Below, in pieces: positions 12,051 through 24,209 of a stretch of DNA of 64,000 nucleotides. The translations under genes and the position numbers were made by a program. Position 1 is the stretch's first letter; every line of letters starts with the position of its first letter. The DNA comes from Bathymodiolus brooksi (taxonomy: Eukaryota; Mollusca; Bivalvia; Mytilida; Modiolidae). Below the pieces are notes generated by a model. That model had not been told where the DNA came from. It ran no database searches and saw nothing but the letters and a program-made list of their open reading frames with translations. The DNA lies in NCBI GenBank assembly GCA_963680875.1, contig OY804588.1:76408829-76472828 (forward strand), in the 5' to 3' direction.

Positions 12051-12985
12051 TGATTTAGTAAGAAAGGAATTAAACATACTGTCAAACTTGTATTCAATGG
12101 TTACCTTTTGGACAAAGCAAAAATGATCTGTGTGTATATATTTGCATCCCTGGGTGTAGAGTGAAACTAACCCGTAGACAAAACACACAAATTCCAGACA
12201 TAGAGGCAAATAATAATGAAGTCAAATTGTTGGACTATTCTTATTGTTCATTATTGGTAATATTCAGCACACACAACGTCCTTCCACATAGTTATGATGT
12301 ATACATACACCAACACGGAAAGTCACATTATAAAACGACACAACTATACAGTGAGGGTGAACAATCCCACCACTATCAACAAAGTTGATACCTTTACATC
12401 AAACCATTTAACACAAATTAACCATGTCATATGGCCTTGTAAAGCCAAGTTATGTCCATGGAAAGCCACACACATTCGGTGGGATTATACATATTAATGA
12501 TATCGCAACATCCATCCTTTGAGTATCGGAACTCCAACGATAATATAGCTATGAACAAGCAATCAAGAACCCTGCGCAGATTCAGATTGGGGCGGTCCGT
12601 GGTTTTTGTTTGTTCGTCCGATGTCTTGTTTGCCCAGTGTTGTCAACTTTTCTGGATTGTCCATTCCTGATTGTCCTTTCGGTTTTCTCTAACATTTATT
12701 CAGTTCAACTGAACAACGTATATTATATTAGTCTTGTAAGTTACCATATTAAAACATGCTGGCCCTAATTATATCCATGTGGACCAACACACTTATAATT
12801 CATTCGAACCGTAACTACATGGCAAACCTTACACAGTCTTTGGCCTCATTGATGCAAAAACAAACCAAATACATATACGCCTGTACCACAAAATGTTGAT
12901 CAATTAATAGTGGTAACAACCAATGGTGCTGTCGTACATTGTATATGTTACCAATCTTTATAATTATTGTAGGTTTGGCTATGCT
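12050..12985. other. No recognisable gene
   Basis: AT-rich sequence. A segment at about 12620-12700 (TGTTGTCAACTTTTCTGGATTGTCC...) weakly resembles 56660-56710 and 60690-60740 in the duplicated block. No supported coding exon. Confidence 0.45.
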
Positions 12986-12989
12986 TGGT

Positions 12990-13215
12990 TTATGGTGTTT
13001 AACGTCACTTTCAACAATATTTCAGTCATCGTGGCGGTCATTTCTATTGGTGAAGGAAACCGGAGTATCCGGGGAAAACCACCGACCTTTCACATGTCAC
13101 TGACAAACGTTATCACATCATGTTGTATCGAGGACACCTAGCCATAAATGGGATTCGAACTCACAATTTTAGTGATACATGCTGATTGCACATTTAGTTG
13201 TAAATCCAAATAACA
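12990..13215 (-). mobile_element. SINE copy, reverse
   Basis: Same variant as 11822-12050. On the minus strand it shows GATTTACAACTAAATGTGCA, a box B-like GAGTTCGAATCCC, GTCGGTGGTTTTCCCCGG and the tail TGACTGAAATATTGTTGAAA with GTGACGTTAAACACC. Confidence 0.8.
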
Positions 13216-13299
13216 TGCAATCACGATCACAGGCAGAAGTAAATGTGTTCAAATAATTATTAGCTGTTAGATAGTACCTTGGAATGCAGGTTTAGCTAA

Positions 13300-14420
13300 T
13301 AAAGTTTGAAGATATCAAAGGGGTAATGAGAATCTGTAAATCGTAGGACAGACAACACAATGAATTAAAGAAAAAAGATAAAGGGAAAAATAACGATCTG
13401 CAAAGCAATACACAGTAAAAATCGATCATGCAAACCGAACTAAACAATTGGGGTGAATTCAGCTGCCCCAGAAGGGTAAACTAATACACATTCACAGTAA
13501 AGGACGCACGTGTTTAGAAGCTGTAGGGAGAGAAAACTAATCAAATCATGACAACAGATGACAACGGATGGTAAAAAAGTTTCAAGATATCAAAAGAGTG
13601 ATCGGAATCCGTAAGTTGAAGAAGGACAGAGAACACAATGAAGAAGGACAGAGAACACAATGAAGAAGGACAGAGAACACAATGAAGAAGGACAGAGAAC
13701 ACAATGAAGAAGGACAGAGAACACAATGAAGAAGGACAGAGAACACAATGAAGAAGGACAGAGAACACAATGAAGAAGGACAGACAACACAATGAAGAAG
13801 GACAGAGAACACAATGAAGAAGGACAGAGAACACAATGAAGAAGGACAGAGAACACAATGAAGAAGGACAGAGAACACAATGAAGAAGGACAGAGAACAC
13901 AATGAAGAAGGACAGAGAACACAATGAAGAAGGACAGAGAACACAATGAAGAAGGACAGAGAACACAATGACAAAAAGAAAAAGATCAAACTACGATCTA
14001 CAAAACACTACATAAAAATACAACATCGTCCAACACACGACTACCGGGGGTGAACGCAGGTGCTCCGGTGGGATATGCAGTTCCTGTTCCACTAGTGGCA
14101 CTCGTCGTTTTACTCTAGCTATAACCCAGGTGATAAGGTATCAACGAGGAAAGGACCGGGGGTGCCTACGACAATTGAAATATATCTGTGGTCATTTGTC
14201 ACACAGATATTCCGTAACGTTTAACCAAGTCGTGACATCAACTTAGCCACTAGGAGCCCTTGGTTCAGTAGCTTCCTTGTTAGCAGCAACCCTCTATCAA
14301 GGAAATCCTGATAGGATCTACAAGTTCTGGCATATCGGATCAACTGTGAGATACATACTCCATATGCATGTGGTGCTAGAATATTGCTACAATGTATATG
14401 CAAATGGAAAGTTCACAATG
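13300..14420 (+). repeat. Two adjacent family A copies; the second holds a minisatellite
   Basis: The first copy (about 13300-13500) has GATATCAAAGGGGTAATGAG, GGACAGACAACACAATG and GGGGTGAATTCAGCTGCCCC. The second starts near 13575 (AAGATATCAAAAGAGTGATC), is expanded by the 22-bp array at 13617-13970, then continues through GGTGAACGCAGGTGCTCCGG, CCACTAGTGGCACTCGTCG and the distal part to about 14420 (GCATGTGGTGCTAGAATATT). Alignment with 35236-35815 covers nearly its whole length. Confidence 0.8.
13617..13970. repeat. 22-bp minisatellite, about 16 near-identical copies
   Basis: The unit is 22 bp and begins GAAGAAGGACAGAGAACACA. Units are almost identical; one carries GACAGACAACAC instead of GACAGAGAACAC (about 13781). 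Because 22 is not a multiple of 3, a stop-free unit leaves all three minus-strand frames open, which gives three overlapping open frames that are not genes. The unit derives from the GGACAGACAACACAATG part of family A, so expansion happened inside a family A copy. Confidence 0.95.
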
Positions 14421-14789
14421 GGAACATTTAAATCAACTATTTTGTCTTAGAGCTTAGTTCTGAACCGGCCTACACTGTTTGTCAATTTTGAGATGTAGGC
14501 AAATGTATGGAGATGTATCTGTTGAATCTTTTATTTTTAAGCTCAGTGGGATAGATTTCATCAACAAAATGGAATTAGGCTCTTTGTTTGTCTTGCTGTC
14601 AATATTTGTTAAATTATTTGGATTTCAAATATTTAGACCTTTGAGCGTACCTGGTGGTAGTTATTCCAGAAACGTGTTTGATATTTTCCAACTCCTTTTG
14701 ATATCAACGATTTTACTAGAACTATTTATTAGAATGACCTCATCTATATAATGAAGCGTGAAATTCAATGGTCGGGTTAGCTCTTTTCG

Positions 14790-14890
14790 TTTTTCATATA
14801 AAGTCCCTGTATGACGTTAGCCTCATACTAATGAAGGAACAAGCTGGCAAGAAGAGGATAACAATTTATATCCATAGGCATACCATCTGT
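14790..14890. repeat. Dispersed repeat family C, second copy
   Basis: Matches 20-110 of the window: TCCCTGTATGACGTTAGCCT, CATACTAATGAAGGAACA, GGCAAGAAGAGGATAACA. Immediately before it, at about 14645-14690, is a short match to family B (ACCTGGTGGTAGTTATTCCA, GAAACGTGTTTGATATT). From 14890 to about 15830 I see no feature. Confidence 0.6.
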
Positions 14891-15930
14891 CTGTTGAAAA
14901 ACACGTCCAGCAAGCAAAACACATATTTTCAATCATAACATAGAGCATATCTAGATGCTATCAGTTACACAGAACGTTTTGACAAAATAAAAGGTGTCCC
15001 TTCCTACGTTGGTCATTATGTTTTCATGAAACACAATTAGAGTTCTTCAGAATCCACATCTGATTAACATCATCCCTTCAGTAGCTAGTGTCACATTAAG
15101 TCTGAAGCCCGGTTTTGACCGCTGGTAGAATAGATGTTAATAATTTGAAAAGAGGTATCGTGGAGCATTTGGTTCACCCAACAGTATAACCTTTTTGTAA
15201 GGAATCGAAAACAGTAGCTTTGATTGTTCATATGTGTCGTCGTGGTATATGCGGAAACAATAACATGTAAAGTAGGATGTAACAAGGTACGAAATGTTAA
15301 CATGATATATCTTACATTTCTAGAGTGGTTTTGATTGTTACAGATTTGTTAAGTATTGTTGATTTCTTGATGTATTTCCTGCCATAGTATTGTATATTTT
15401 CCTCTTAAGAAAAGATAAATTATTACCATGGTGACGGCTTTCTCCTCTCATTCCTAAAACTAATATTCACATATTCTTGTCCTTTGTCTGTAGACTTTAG
15501 GTTAAATAACCAATACATCGATGCATACACTTATACAGCCAGTCACGCACACTGAATAGTAACAAATAAGTGCGCATGTCCGAGAGGTAGAAGTGGTGTT
15601 TTTCCAAGAGCGCATTTTCTTTTGAAATAATGTGAAAAAAAACACTTTTTTCCGAGGTACATAGTATGGCAACACATGGTTATGATATTGTGCTTCACTA
15701 GCTCTAGTGAAATATGTGATAATTGTGACAATTGTGTGTAAAGAACAATTTTAATTTTTATTATATATACCTGGAGTTGGACATTTTTAAAAGGAACCCG
15801 GTGAACACTACTCACGAAATCAAAACAAAATCAGGTATTGATGGGTAATATGTCCGCCATTAATTCTGTTTACATTTTGAATACACATTGATTTGTTTGG
15901 CGTGGACATTTTAGTTACATTGAAAGTAAA

Positions 15931-16775
15931 TTGACAATATATCAGATGTCCAATAATCAATCGACCCCGATACAAAAGCGACATATTCGCACTAGCAACC
16001 CTACCCCTCCTGAACGAGTAGACATAAAAAAGGCAAGATCCGAACCTTTCGATTCTCTGTCTGACTCTGAAACCAATTCCTCAAATAATAACGAGATGGC
16101 TGACGCGATTGAATTTGTACAACCACTATTATCACAAAAGATGTCCATAACTGAAGAAGATATTATAAAAATATCCAAAGCAGTTAAGGCTGAAATACTT
16201 GCTGATATCAACAAACTCATACACCCAAGAACAGAACCATTAGTCCAGAAAATTTCAAAACTGGAAACTGAAAATAAACAATTACAAAAAGACCTTGACG
16301 CACTGGAACAATGTGGACGTCGTAGTTTAGTTAGAATTTCTGGCTTATCCGAGCGTGCGACAGGAGATGAAACAACTACTGCTGTTCGTAAAATAATGTC
16401 TGAAATCGACCCAGACCACAAACCAGAAGACGTCATCAGATCACATTGGGTTGGTAAAAGTAGCGGTCCCCAGGTATCACACAGAAAGCCCAGACAAACA
16501 ATTGTCCGTCTGTCCGACCCAAGTGTCGGAAAAACTTGAAGTCGTCAACAGACCTTAAGTCTGTCTTCATTAATGAAGATCTAACTCACACTAGAAACAA
16601 ACTATTTTTCTTAGCAAGACAACTTCAAAAGAACAAATCCGTAGAACAAGTGTGGACAACAAATGGCAACATTCGCCTGAAAGATAGACACGGCCGAATA
16701 TATGAAACGAACACAATAGATCGATTTCTACAGGTTGCAGTTCAACTAGATCCATCATATACCCTACCCGAATAA
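15931..16775 (+). pseudogene. LINE ORF1 protein, one frameshift
   Basis: The first frame (to 16539) gives about 202 residues: a Ser/Thr- and charge-rich N-terminus, a helical stretch with coiled-coil character (residues about 70-130, ISKLETENKQLQKDLDALEQ), then CGRRSLVRISGL and RQTIVRLSDPS. Homology continues in a shifted frame from about 16536 (FINEDLTHTRNKLFFLARQL ... TTNGNIRLKDRHGRIYET) to the stop at 16773-16775. This layout (coiled coil, RRM-like domain, C-terminal domain) is that of LINE ORF1 proteins, which bind the element RNA as a chaperone. The break lies at about 16525-16540 near an A run. The gene is probably non-functional as it stands. Confidence 0.82.
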
Positions 16776-18801
16776 TCTAGCTAACTGTTCATTAAATAAA
16801 ATGACTTGTTGAATTGTTGACTTTATTTTATAAATCTCTCTATATATATCAACAATTTAGTATGACCATACTTCAATTGTTTTCTACTGTACTAATTATT
16901 ACGTGTATCTTACATGTAAAACATAATTATTATATAGATATATAATATCGTGTATATGCATGATATTGTTACTCAGTTCGTTTACACTGTGTCGCGTAAA
17001 CTTCTGTTTTACTCAGTATTTGTATATAATTTTTGTTTTATATACTACAATTCCTGCGTTGTACTAAATTGGTTGACCTTTTCACAGTAACCCTATTTCT
17101 TATCATCGTAAACGAAATGTAATATCGTACATGAAAGACACAAATGAATATTCTTTTACAACAGATATTCCGATTGAGCTGTTCAATTATTCCAAATATG
17201 GTCGTAATTGCCGTAGTATTTAAATTAGCGTACAATATTACTATAGTTTACATGTATGAGTACCAACTCAACTTTAGTTCATTCATGAAAATCCTCCAAT
17301 AAAAGTAGCTCACTTCTGTTTTGTAATTGGCTAACATTTTTAGTGTGTGACCAACCTTGACCTTTTCAGTGCTGCACTCGATTAGTTATGTTCGTTTGCA
17401 AAAATACACCCCCCTTCCCCCAGCCGAGACGTATACCATTTCTAAATACGTTTACACGTGAGTGTATGCATGTACATAAGTATGGATATCCTCAAATTGG
17501 TTTGTCGGCATATTGTAAATCGCTTAAACTATGTGGTCATTTTAATTATCCAGTTAAATCAGCTCAACCGCATCTTTGGATCTTGAATTGTTGACCTTTT
17601 AACTAAAATTGGACGTTCTCACAGGTACATATATTTCATGTTTATTTATAACCCCAGCCTTTTCTAAATATCAAATTAATCTAAATATGTTAAATAAGTG
17701 TACATACATGCAAAAGTACATTGTACATGTACATGTATGGCTATTCCTCAAAATTGTTCAGCTCAATTCACTGATAATGTCTTATGTCCACCAACTGGGA
17801 ATTTGGAGTAGTGATTATTGATTGACCAGTTATTCCCGTCGTCGTAAACTCAATGTAACATATAGTAATCTCAGATGTTTTTTTTTATTTTTTTATCTAA
17901 TAAGTCGTAAACACATTGCAAGATAATAGTATTTTAATTTATGTACATAATAGTTAATGAATATAGTTCTACTGCAGTTGCATCAAAGATATTAAACCTG
18001 CACGTAAATGCCGCTTTAGCGTGCAATATTTCTATTGTGTACAAGCAGGCCGATTTACAAATGTAGCCCAATGATGAGAATCTTTCTATCGAAACAGCTC
18101 AATTTACATTACTGGTTTGTAATTGGTTAACAGTGTAACCTCATTTTCTTCAGGGTGATCTACCTTAACCTTATCAATAAGTCAGCGCTCGATTAGTTCT
18201 ATTTTGCTTATAAAAAATATATCTTGATACATGTACATGTATTTCATATATTCTATGTTTTGTTTATGCTTGTTTGATTTTGTTTTTGCATATATGTTTT
18301 TGTTTCCAAGCGTCGAGCGCAGACCTTACCGAAGAAAAAAAAAAAAAGAAAAAAAAAATGTATCTTGATACATGTATTTCACATATTCTATGTTGTGTAT
18401 TATTTGTTTGATTTTGTTTTTGTAAATGTGTTTTGTTATAATTATGCACATACCTGATATTGTAAATTATTTCTTGTATCATGCTATATTAATAATCCGA
18501 GCACCATAATCACACGTCCTACAATATCTTAGGGAACATATTCGAACTTCGTAAATTCCGCATACATACTACAGTATCTCGTATCCTACTTTCCATAATC
18601 ACGTTAATATCCATAATATTGATCACTTACTTTTACTTCTTTTCTATGCACACCCTTTTTAATTTGTTTTGCACTATTCTCACAAATCCTTCAATGGTGA
18701 ATCTGACATTGGTGACCCACTTATTGATTGAACTCCTAACCGATACTGCTCTCTCTCACGTTTTATTCGTGCTACATGTACCAACTGGTATAACATGATC
18801 C
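16776..18801. repeat. Inter-ORF spacer with an internal diverged duplication
   Basis: No open frame of note. Two segments about 800 bp apart resemble each other: about 17050-17410 and about 17830-18220. Shared landmarks include TCGTAAAC with an ATGTAACAT-like word, AGCGTACAATATT / AGCGTGCAATATT, TTTGTAATTGGCTAAC / GTTTGTAATTGGTTAAC, and CTCGATTAGTT followed by TTCG or CTAT. Near 18280-18420 the phrase TTTGTTTGATTTTGTTTTTG is also doubled around an A-rich tract. Two kilobases is long for a LINE inter-ORF spacer, so this could be a second promoter region or 5' sequence of a second, nested copy. Confidence 0.5.
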
Positions 18802-21800
18802 ATGGGTACTGACGCGTTACAACACAGAGAGAGCATCGGTCGGTTCTATTGTTTAGCACGTACTGTTAAAAATAGTAAACGGCTAACATTATTAGAATTT
18901 ATAGGTATATATTTGTTTGCCATTCATGGTATTGTCGCGCTGCCTATTACAGTTTTTATGTTTTCGCTTCAATATAAATTTCGCGTTAACCTTTCAGGTA
19001 GTACCGTTCAAATTAGCGAACAATTAGTTAAATCAAAATCGCTGGAATATGTGAATAATTACGCCTCCTTGTGCATTGTGATGTGTATTTTGCTTATAAT
19101 ATCAGGCATAGAAATGAATCCTGGTCCCTCTGATTCAGACTTATCAAGTAACTTCGGTAGTATCAGTTCAACTTCAACGACTGTAAGTAATTTTATACAT
19201 AATTCCGTTTCTTTTCTTCATTTGAATATTCAAAGTATTACAACAAAATTAGACCCAATAGCCGCAGAATACTCTCGTCATGAAATACTCTCATTTACGG
19301 AAAGCTGGTTGCGCCCTCATGTAATTGACGATATGCTTAAAATTCCTGGATACAAATTTCCCCCATTTCGACGAGACAGAGTAGGCAAAATGGGTGGCGG
19401 AGTGGTTGTTTTTATTAAAGACCATATCAACTGTAAGCATAGACCTGATCTACAAATAGGGAATCTTAAATGTATATGGCTTGAGAAAAAAATCAAGAAC
19501 AAAAAATACTTATATGGAACATTGTATATTCCTCCCAATAGCAATCTGCAAACTTGGGATGAACTAGACCAATCAATTGATCTGGCATTAAACAATACCC
19601 ATGACATCATCATTACTGGTGATTTTAATATAAACCAATTAAGTGACAATCATAGGAACAAAATTAGTTCATTACAGACCCAATACAGCTTTCATCAGTT
19701 AATTACGGAACCCACTTACATGACTGAGCATAGCTCATCTTTATTAGATTTGGTTATGGTAAATAATCCCACGAGTGTTTGTATACGGAAGTCGCCCCCC
19801 CCCCCCCCCTTGTTGAACCAAGTAAGATATCATTTACCTATTACTGGTGTCCTAAGTCACCCGACTATAGTCAATGCTTCATTTAAGAGGAAAATATTCC
19901 TTTACGACAAAGGGGACTATGAATCTTACATAAATCTCCTTTCTGTTGTTGACTGGGATGGAATCTTTAGAAACGACGACATTGATATCATAACTAATAC
20001 TATTACAAACACAATTTTAGATGCAGCGAATAAAACTATTCCAAATAGATACATAACGGTAAAGAAAGATAATCCACCTTGGATCTCTACAAAAATAAAA
20101 AAGTACATACGCCGTAAAAATCGAATTCACAAAAAAGCAAAGAAAACTAATACTATCGGACAATGGGAAAAATTTCGGAAAATTCGTAATAAATGTAATA
20201 AGCTTATATTAAATGCAAAACAATCATATTTTGATAAAATTTCTGAAAAAATAAACACGGAGACAAACGGGAGTAAAAATTGGTGGAATTTAGTCAAAAG
20301 TCTTCTTCACAGTGATTCAGGTGGTGATCGATCTATACCGCCACTTCAAGTTGAAAATGACATGATACAAGATGATAACAAAAAATCTGAATTGTTTAAT
20401 GACTATTTTTGCAAACAAGCTGACATTAATGATTCTGAAACCTCTGTGCCTGATATTACCGATATATTGATCAATGGTCTTGAACAAATTACTGTTACAG
20501 AAAACGAAGTGGAAGATATATTGAAGATACTTGATACATCTAAAGCTATTGGGCCTGACCTGTTAAACCCTAGGCTCCTTAAAGAAGCAGCATCTATACT
20601 TAAATATCCCTTATGTACACTGTTTAATGTATCATTAACACTATCTACCTTTCCATCAGAATGGAAATATGCTAATGTGACCCCCGTTTTTAAAAAAGAT
20701 TGTCCCAGTAATTTGAAAAACTACAGACCAATTTCCCTCATTAGTATGCTTGCCAAGGTAATGGAGCGATTAGTCTATAAACATATTTACAACTATGTGA
20801 TTGACAATAACTTAATTACTTTCCATCAATCTGGTTTTACTCCTGGAGATTCTGCCGTTAATCAACTCCTGTACATCACAAATGAATTTGTTAGAGCGTT
20901 GGACGAAGGTAAGGAAGTGAGAGTTGTCTTTTGCGATATAAGTAAAGCATTTGACCGAGTTTGGCATAAGGGATTACTTCGTAAGCTTGAATCAATAGGG
21001 ATTAGAGGATCATTATTATCTTGGGTGAAAAACTACTTGTCTGAAAGAAAACAACGTGTCGTAATTAATAATTCAACTTCTAGTTGGCGTGACATAAATG
21101 CTGGCATACCCCAGGGATCGATTCTAGAGCCTCTTTTGTTCATTGTTTTCATAAATGACATACTGACCGATATTAATTCGACTATAACATTATTTGCCGA
21201 TGACACTAGTCTGTACTTAATTGTAGACGACCCACAAGAAACAGCACAAACACTCAATGATGACCTAGTGAAATTACATGCATGGTCTACAAAATGGCTA
21301 GTAAATGTTAATCCACAAAAACTGAAACCATGACTATCTCTCGAAAATTAAATAAACCCCATCAACCTAACATTATTATGAATAATACTATCATTAGTAC
21401 TGTTACTGAACATAAACACCTTGGACTACAACTTCCTGACGATGATAATTGGAATAAACATATTTACATGATAACTAAAAAAGCATTCTCACGTGTTAAC
21501 GTTTTAAGGAAATTCAAATTTATACTGGATCGGACAACTCTAGAAACAATATATATTACTTTTATAAGACCATTACTAGAATATGCGGATGTTGTTTGGG
21601 ATACCAAGGCTCAAATACTAAATAACAAACCAGGTTGAGGCTGCTAGAATCGTGACTGGGGGTACCAGACTTGTATCCTTAAGTAATCTATATATTGAAA
21701 CCGGGTGGGAAAAATTGAAAGATAGAAGGGAATAGCATAGAACGATTCAATTTTATAAGATGTCAAATAATCTAACTCCTCAATATCTTAGTAACTTAAT

Positions 21801-22311
21801 TCCGCAAAATTTCGGCATGATCCATGACCACAATACTCGTCATACCTCACGTATTCCTCCAGTACGTACTCGAACATCGCTCTACGCAAGCTATTTCATA
21901 CCCTCCAGTGTACAACTATGGAACCAACAACCAGAAAATATTAAATCAAGCAGATCTGTTCAGATAATTAAATCAAATCTTCAACCCCAAAACAATACTA
22001 AACCCATTTATTATTATATTGGTACTCGACTGGGACAAATTTTACACGCTAGGTTGCGTATGCAATGCAGCTCTCTCAATCATCACTTATTTCGTAAAAA
22101 CATTGTAAATTCCCCATTTTGTCAATGTGGGGCAACAGAAACCACGGCCTATTTTCTGCTACATTTTCCCCGTCACAATGCAACAAGACTGACATATATT
22201 CACACCATTAATTTACCAATTAACTTAAAAATTATTGTTTGGCTCTACAGACTTAACGAATACCCTAAACACAGATATATTCTTCAACGTGCAGAAGTTC
22301 ATCATAAGTAG
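18802..22311 (+). pseudogene. LINE ORF2: 2A-like leader, AP endonuclease, reverse transcriptase
   Basis: The main frame (18802-21333) encodes 843 residues. A leader of about 108 residues has two hydrophobic stretches and ends in the 2A-like motif GIEMNPGP (102-109). The AP endonuclease domain follows (SFLHLNIQS; FTESWLRP; IITGDFNI; LLDLVMVNN). Reverse transcriptase then has VTPVFKKD, NYRPISLISMLAKVMERLV, DISKAFDRVWH, AGIPQGSIL and the catalytic FADDT at 798-802. A one-base deletion in an A run near 21315 shifts the frame; the product continues from about 21330 to 21630, shifts again, meets a stop in phase at about 21733, and ends with the Cys-bearing tail (CQCGATETTAYFLLHF) at 22311. A C tract (19796-19809) lies in frame between endonuclease and RT. 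Confidence 0.92.
19105..19128 (+). other. 2A-like ribosome-skipping motif in the LINE ORF2 leader
   Basis: Residues 98-109 of ORF2 read LIISGIEMNPGP. The 2A consensus is D-(V/I)-E-x-N-P-G-P; this copy has G in place of the first D and otherwise fits. In characterised 2A peptides the ribosome skips the bond between the final G and P, which here would release a hydrophobic leader from the endonuclease. Such motifs are known in some CR1/L2-group LINEs. Activity is not shown here. Confidence 0.65.
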
Positions 22312-22684
22312 TAAACGATTCACCTCCTAACCATATTCACACAACTTAAACCTTTTAAAATAAAAAAGCACTTGCACTTTTACACTTCATTTGTTTGTTT
22401 CTTTTTATTTATTTATTTTGTTCTTACTAAAGCACACCAAATAACATTGACAACGACTGATTAACACTTGATAATTCCCAATGTACTTCTACCTTTCGAT
22501 ACTAATTAAACCTTGAACACCAGATAACAACAAGGATACGGATTAATATAAGTTTAACCACTTGTTTCCGAATCCTATTGATTAATTTAAATGTCTATGT
22601 AAAAAACAATTTATATGTGTATTATCATAATGTGTAATATTGATTTAATTAATAAAATATGTTTATACTAATAGTAAAAAATAA

Positions 22685-23225
22685 ATGGGTAAAACAATGC
22701 TTAAAAATACCGAAGGGGTAATAAGAAGCCGTAAATGGAAGAAAGAAAGACAATACCATGGTCAAGATTAAAAAAAGACGATCAAATAACATTACACAGA
22801 AAACTAAAAGATCGGGCAACAGGAACCCCACTGAAAACCATGGGGGTGAATTCAGGTGAACCGTAAGGGTAAGCAGATCTTATTCCACTATTGGCACCCA
22901 TTGTATAACTCCTGTACAGTCAGTCACTTAAGAATGTTGTATATATTAAAAGACGTCAGGAGATTATAAAATGAGGACAACCTTATAATGCTACAAGCTT
23001 TCTGATTACATTGACCAGGAACATTTTACAAGTGGGTAATATGAAGCAGAACATCTGTAAAGGAAACAGAAACAATACCAATTGAAAAATAGCAACGGGA
23101 ACAAACAATTGTCTACAAAAAGACTACACCACAGAAAACTAAACATTGAGCAACATGAACCCCACCAACTGGAGGTTAATTCATGCGGGGATGGGGAAGA
23201 CTGATCCTATAAACAACAACAGGCG
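22685..23225 (+). repeat. Two partial family A copies
   Basis: Copy 1 (22685-22935): AAAAATACCGAAGGGGTAAT, AGACAATACCATGGTCAAGA, CGGGCAACAGGAACCCCACT and TGGGGGTGAATTCAGGTGAA. Copy 2 (about 23020-23225): GTGGGTAATATGAAGCAG, AACAATACCAATTGAAAAAT, CATTGAGCAACATGAACCCC. Both keep only the proximal half of the family. Confidence 0.7.
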
Positions 23226-23329
23226 AACAAATTATCAAAAATACAAAAACTTTATCACACATAAAACATGCAGGACTGTATTTACGATAAAGAAAACAGA
23301 TGTTTGACAATCACACCTTTATCTACAGG

Positions 23330-23565
23330 TATTAAGTGTTAATATACTTAATACATTTTTTTTTAGTAAAAACGTAGATATCAAATTTAGTGTGCAAATA
23401 ACCTTCATCAGGTACGTTCAAAATCAAAAGATTGGAAACCCATATAATTTAAAGTTTTGGGAGCAATAACACCAAAGAGCCAAAACAGGATAGCTAAATT
23501 CGGCTTAGGCCTGAGGGAGACACACCTAAGTTTTATTAACTATTACATTATTCAATTTTATCCTG
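23330..23565 (+). repeat. Dispersed repeat family B
   Basis: Shares with 45245-45440 and, reversed, with 49135-49345: CCTTCATCAGGTACGTTCAA, ATCAAAAGATTGG, AACCCATATAATTTAAA, GGAGCAATAACACC and GCCTGAGGGAGACAC. Function unknown; non-coding. Confidence 0.7.
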
Positions 23566-23964
23566 CAATCAGTACATTTGCTGTACAAATATACCATACG
23601 AATAAATGTTTGCTTTATTCGTAGCCTACAAATAAACTTTTGAAGCCTACGAATACACTTTTAAACCTACGAATAAACTTTTAAGCCCCGCCCATAGATT
23701 CCGGAACTACTTTTTTGTATGTTTCTGCTCTCCTGTGAAGGAGTTAATATATGAACCGTAACCAATGTCAATAATCGACCGTCGTCTTTTTCTAATAAAT
23801 GTTTTCGTTCTCACTATTTGTAAATACAAACCGACAAAATGAAACTAATAATTTTAAAATTTCATATTTTTTAAACATATTTTACGATAAAAAAAATCCT
23901 AGAAGTCAATAAAAAACAAAACAAAAATCTTAGGCATATCCGAATCATTTTTAACTTGACAGCC

Positions 23965-24208
23965 AGACAGGGAAGCTTTGAAAACAAAGCAAAAGCAGTT
24001 AAAACTACAGGACAAAGGGAATAAACCAAAGAGGGCATGCCCTCCAACAGATGAGGAAATTAACATCCTTTATAACAGAAACGTTCTGGGCAGTCACACA
24101 CCACAATCTTTACTAAACACACTTATATGGTTAAATAACTCAGTACAGTTTGGACATCAAACTCTAAGATTACTACATACATTTTATTATAAAATTTCCT
24201 CATATTAA
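23965..24208 (+). pseudogene. Crypton-type tyrosine recombinase remnant, N-terminal part
   Basis: An open stretch encodes KPKRACPPTDEEINILYNRN and VLGSHTPQSLLNTLIWLNN, followed by VQFGHQTLRLLH. This resembles the conserved opening of Crypton-derived recombinase domains (DUF3504-like, found in QRICH1, ZMYM2 and KCTD1-related proteins: '(P/L)TxEEExxLWxxxxLGxHSPxxLLNTxxF'). The frame soon degenerates. A second piece of the same kind of protein lies at 25550-25690 on the same strand. Without the Arg-Lys-His-Arg core between them this is a dead element. Confidence 0.6.
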
Positions 24209-24209
24209 A

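Larger units (their letters stand above)
15830..22680 (+). mobile_element. Two-ORF non-LTR retrotransposon (CR1/L2-like group), inactivated
   Basis: The element comprises ORF1 (15931-16775), a roughly 2-kb spacer, ORF2 (18802-22311) with endonuclease and reverse transcriptase, and an AT-rich 3' region ending near an AATAAA at about 22652. The 5' limit is uncertain. Frameshifts in both ORFs and one in-frame stop show this copy is dead, but the number of lesions is small, so insertion is not ancient. No clear target duplication was found by eye. Family A begins at once after its 3' end. Confidence 0.85.

Noticed and set aside
13541..13989. Three overlapping minus-strand open frames of 118-141 codons
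   Set aside because: They arise from a stop-free 22-bp unit repeated about 16 times; all three frames read the same repeated peptide.
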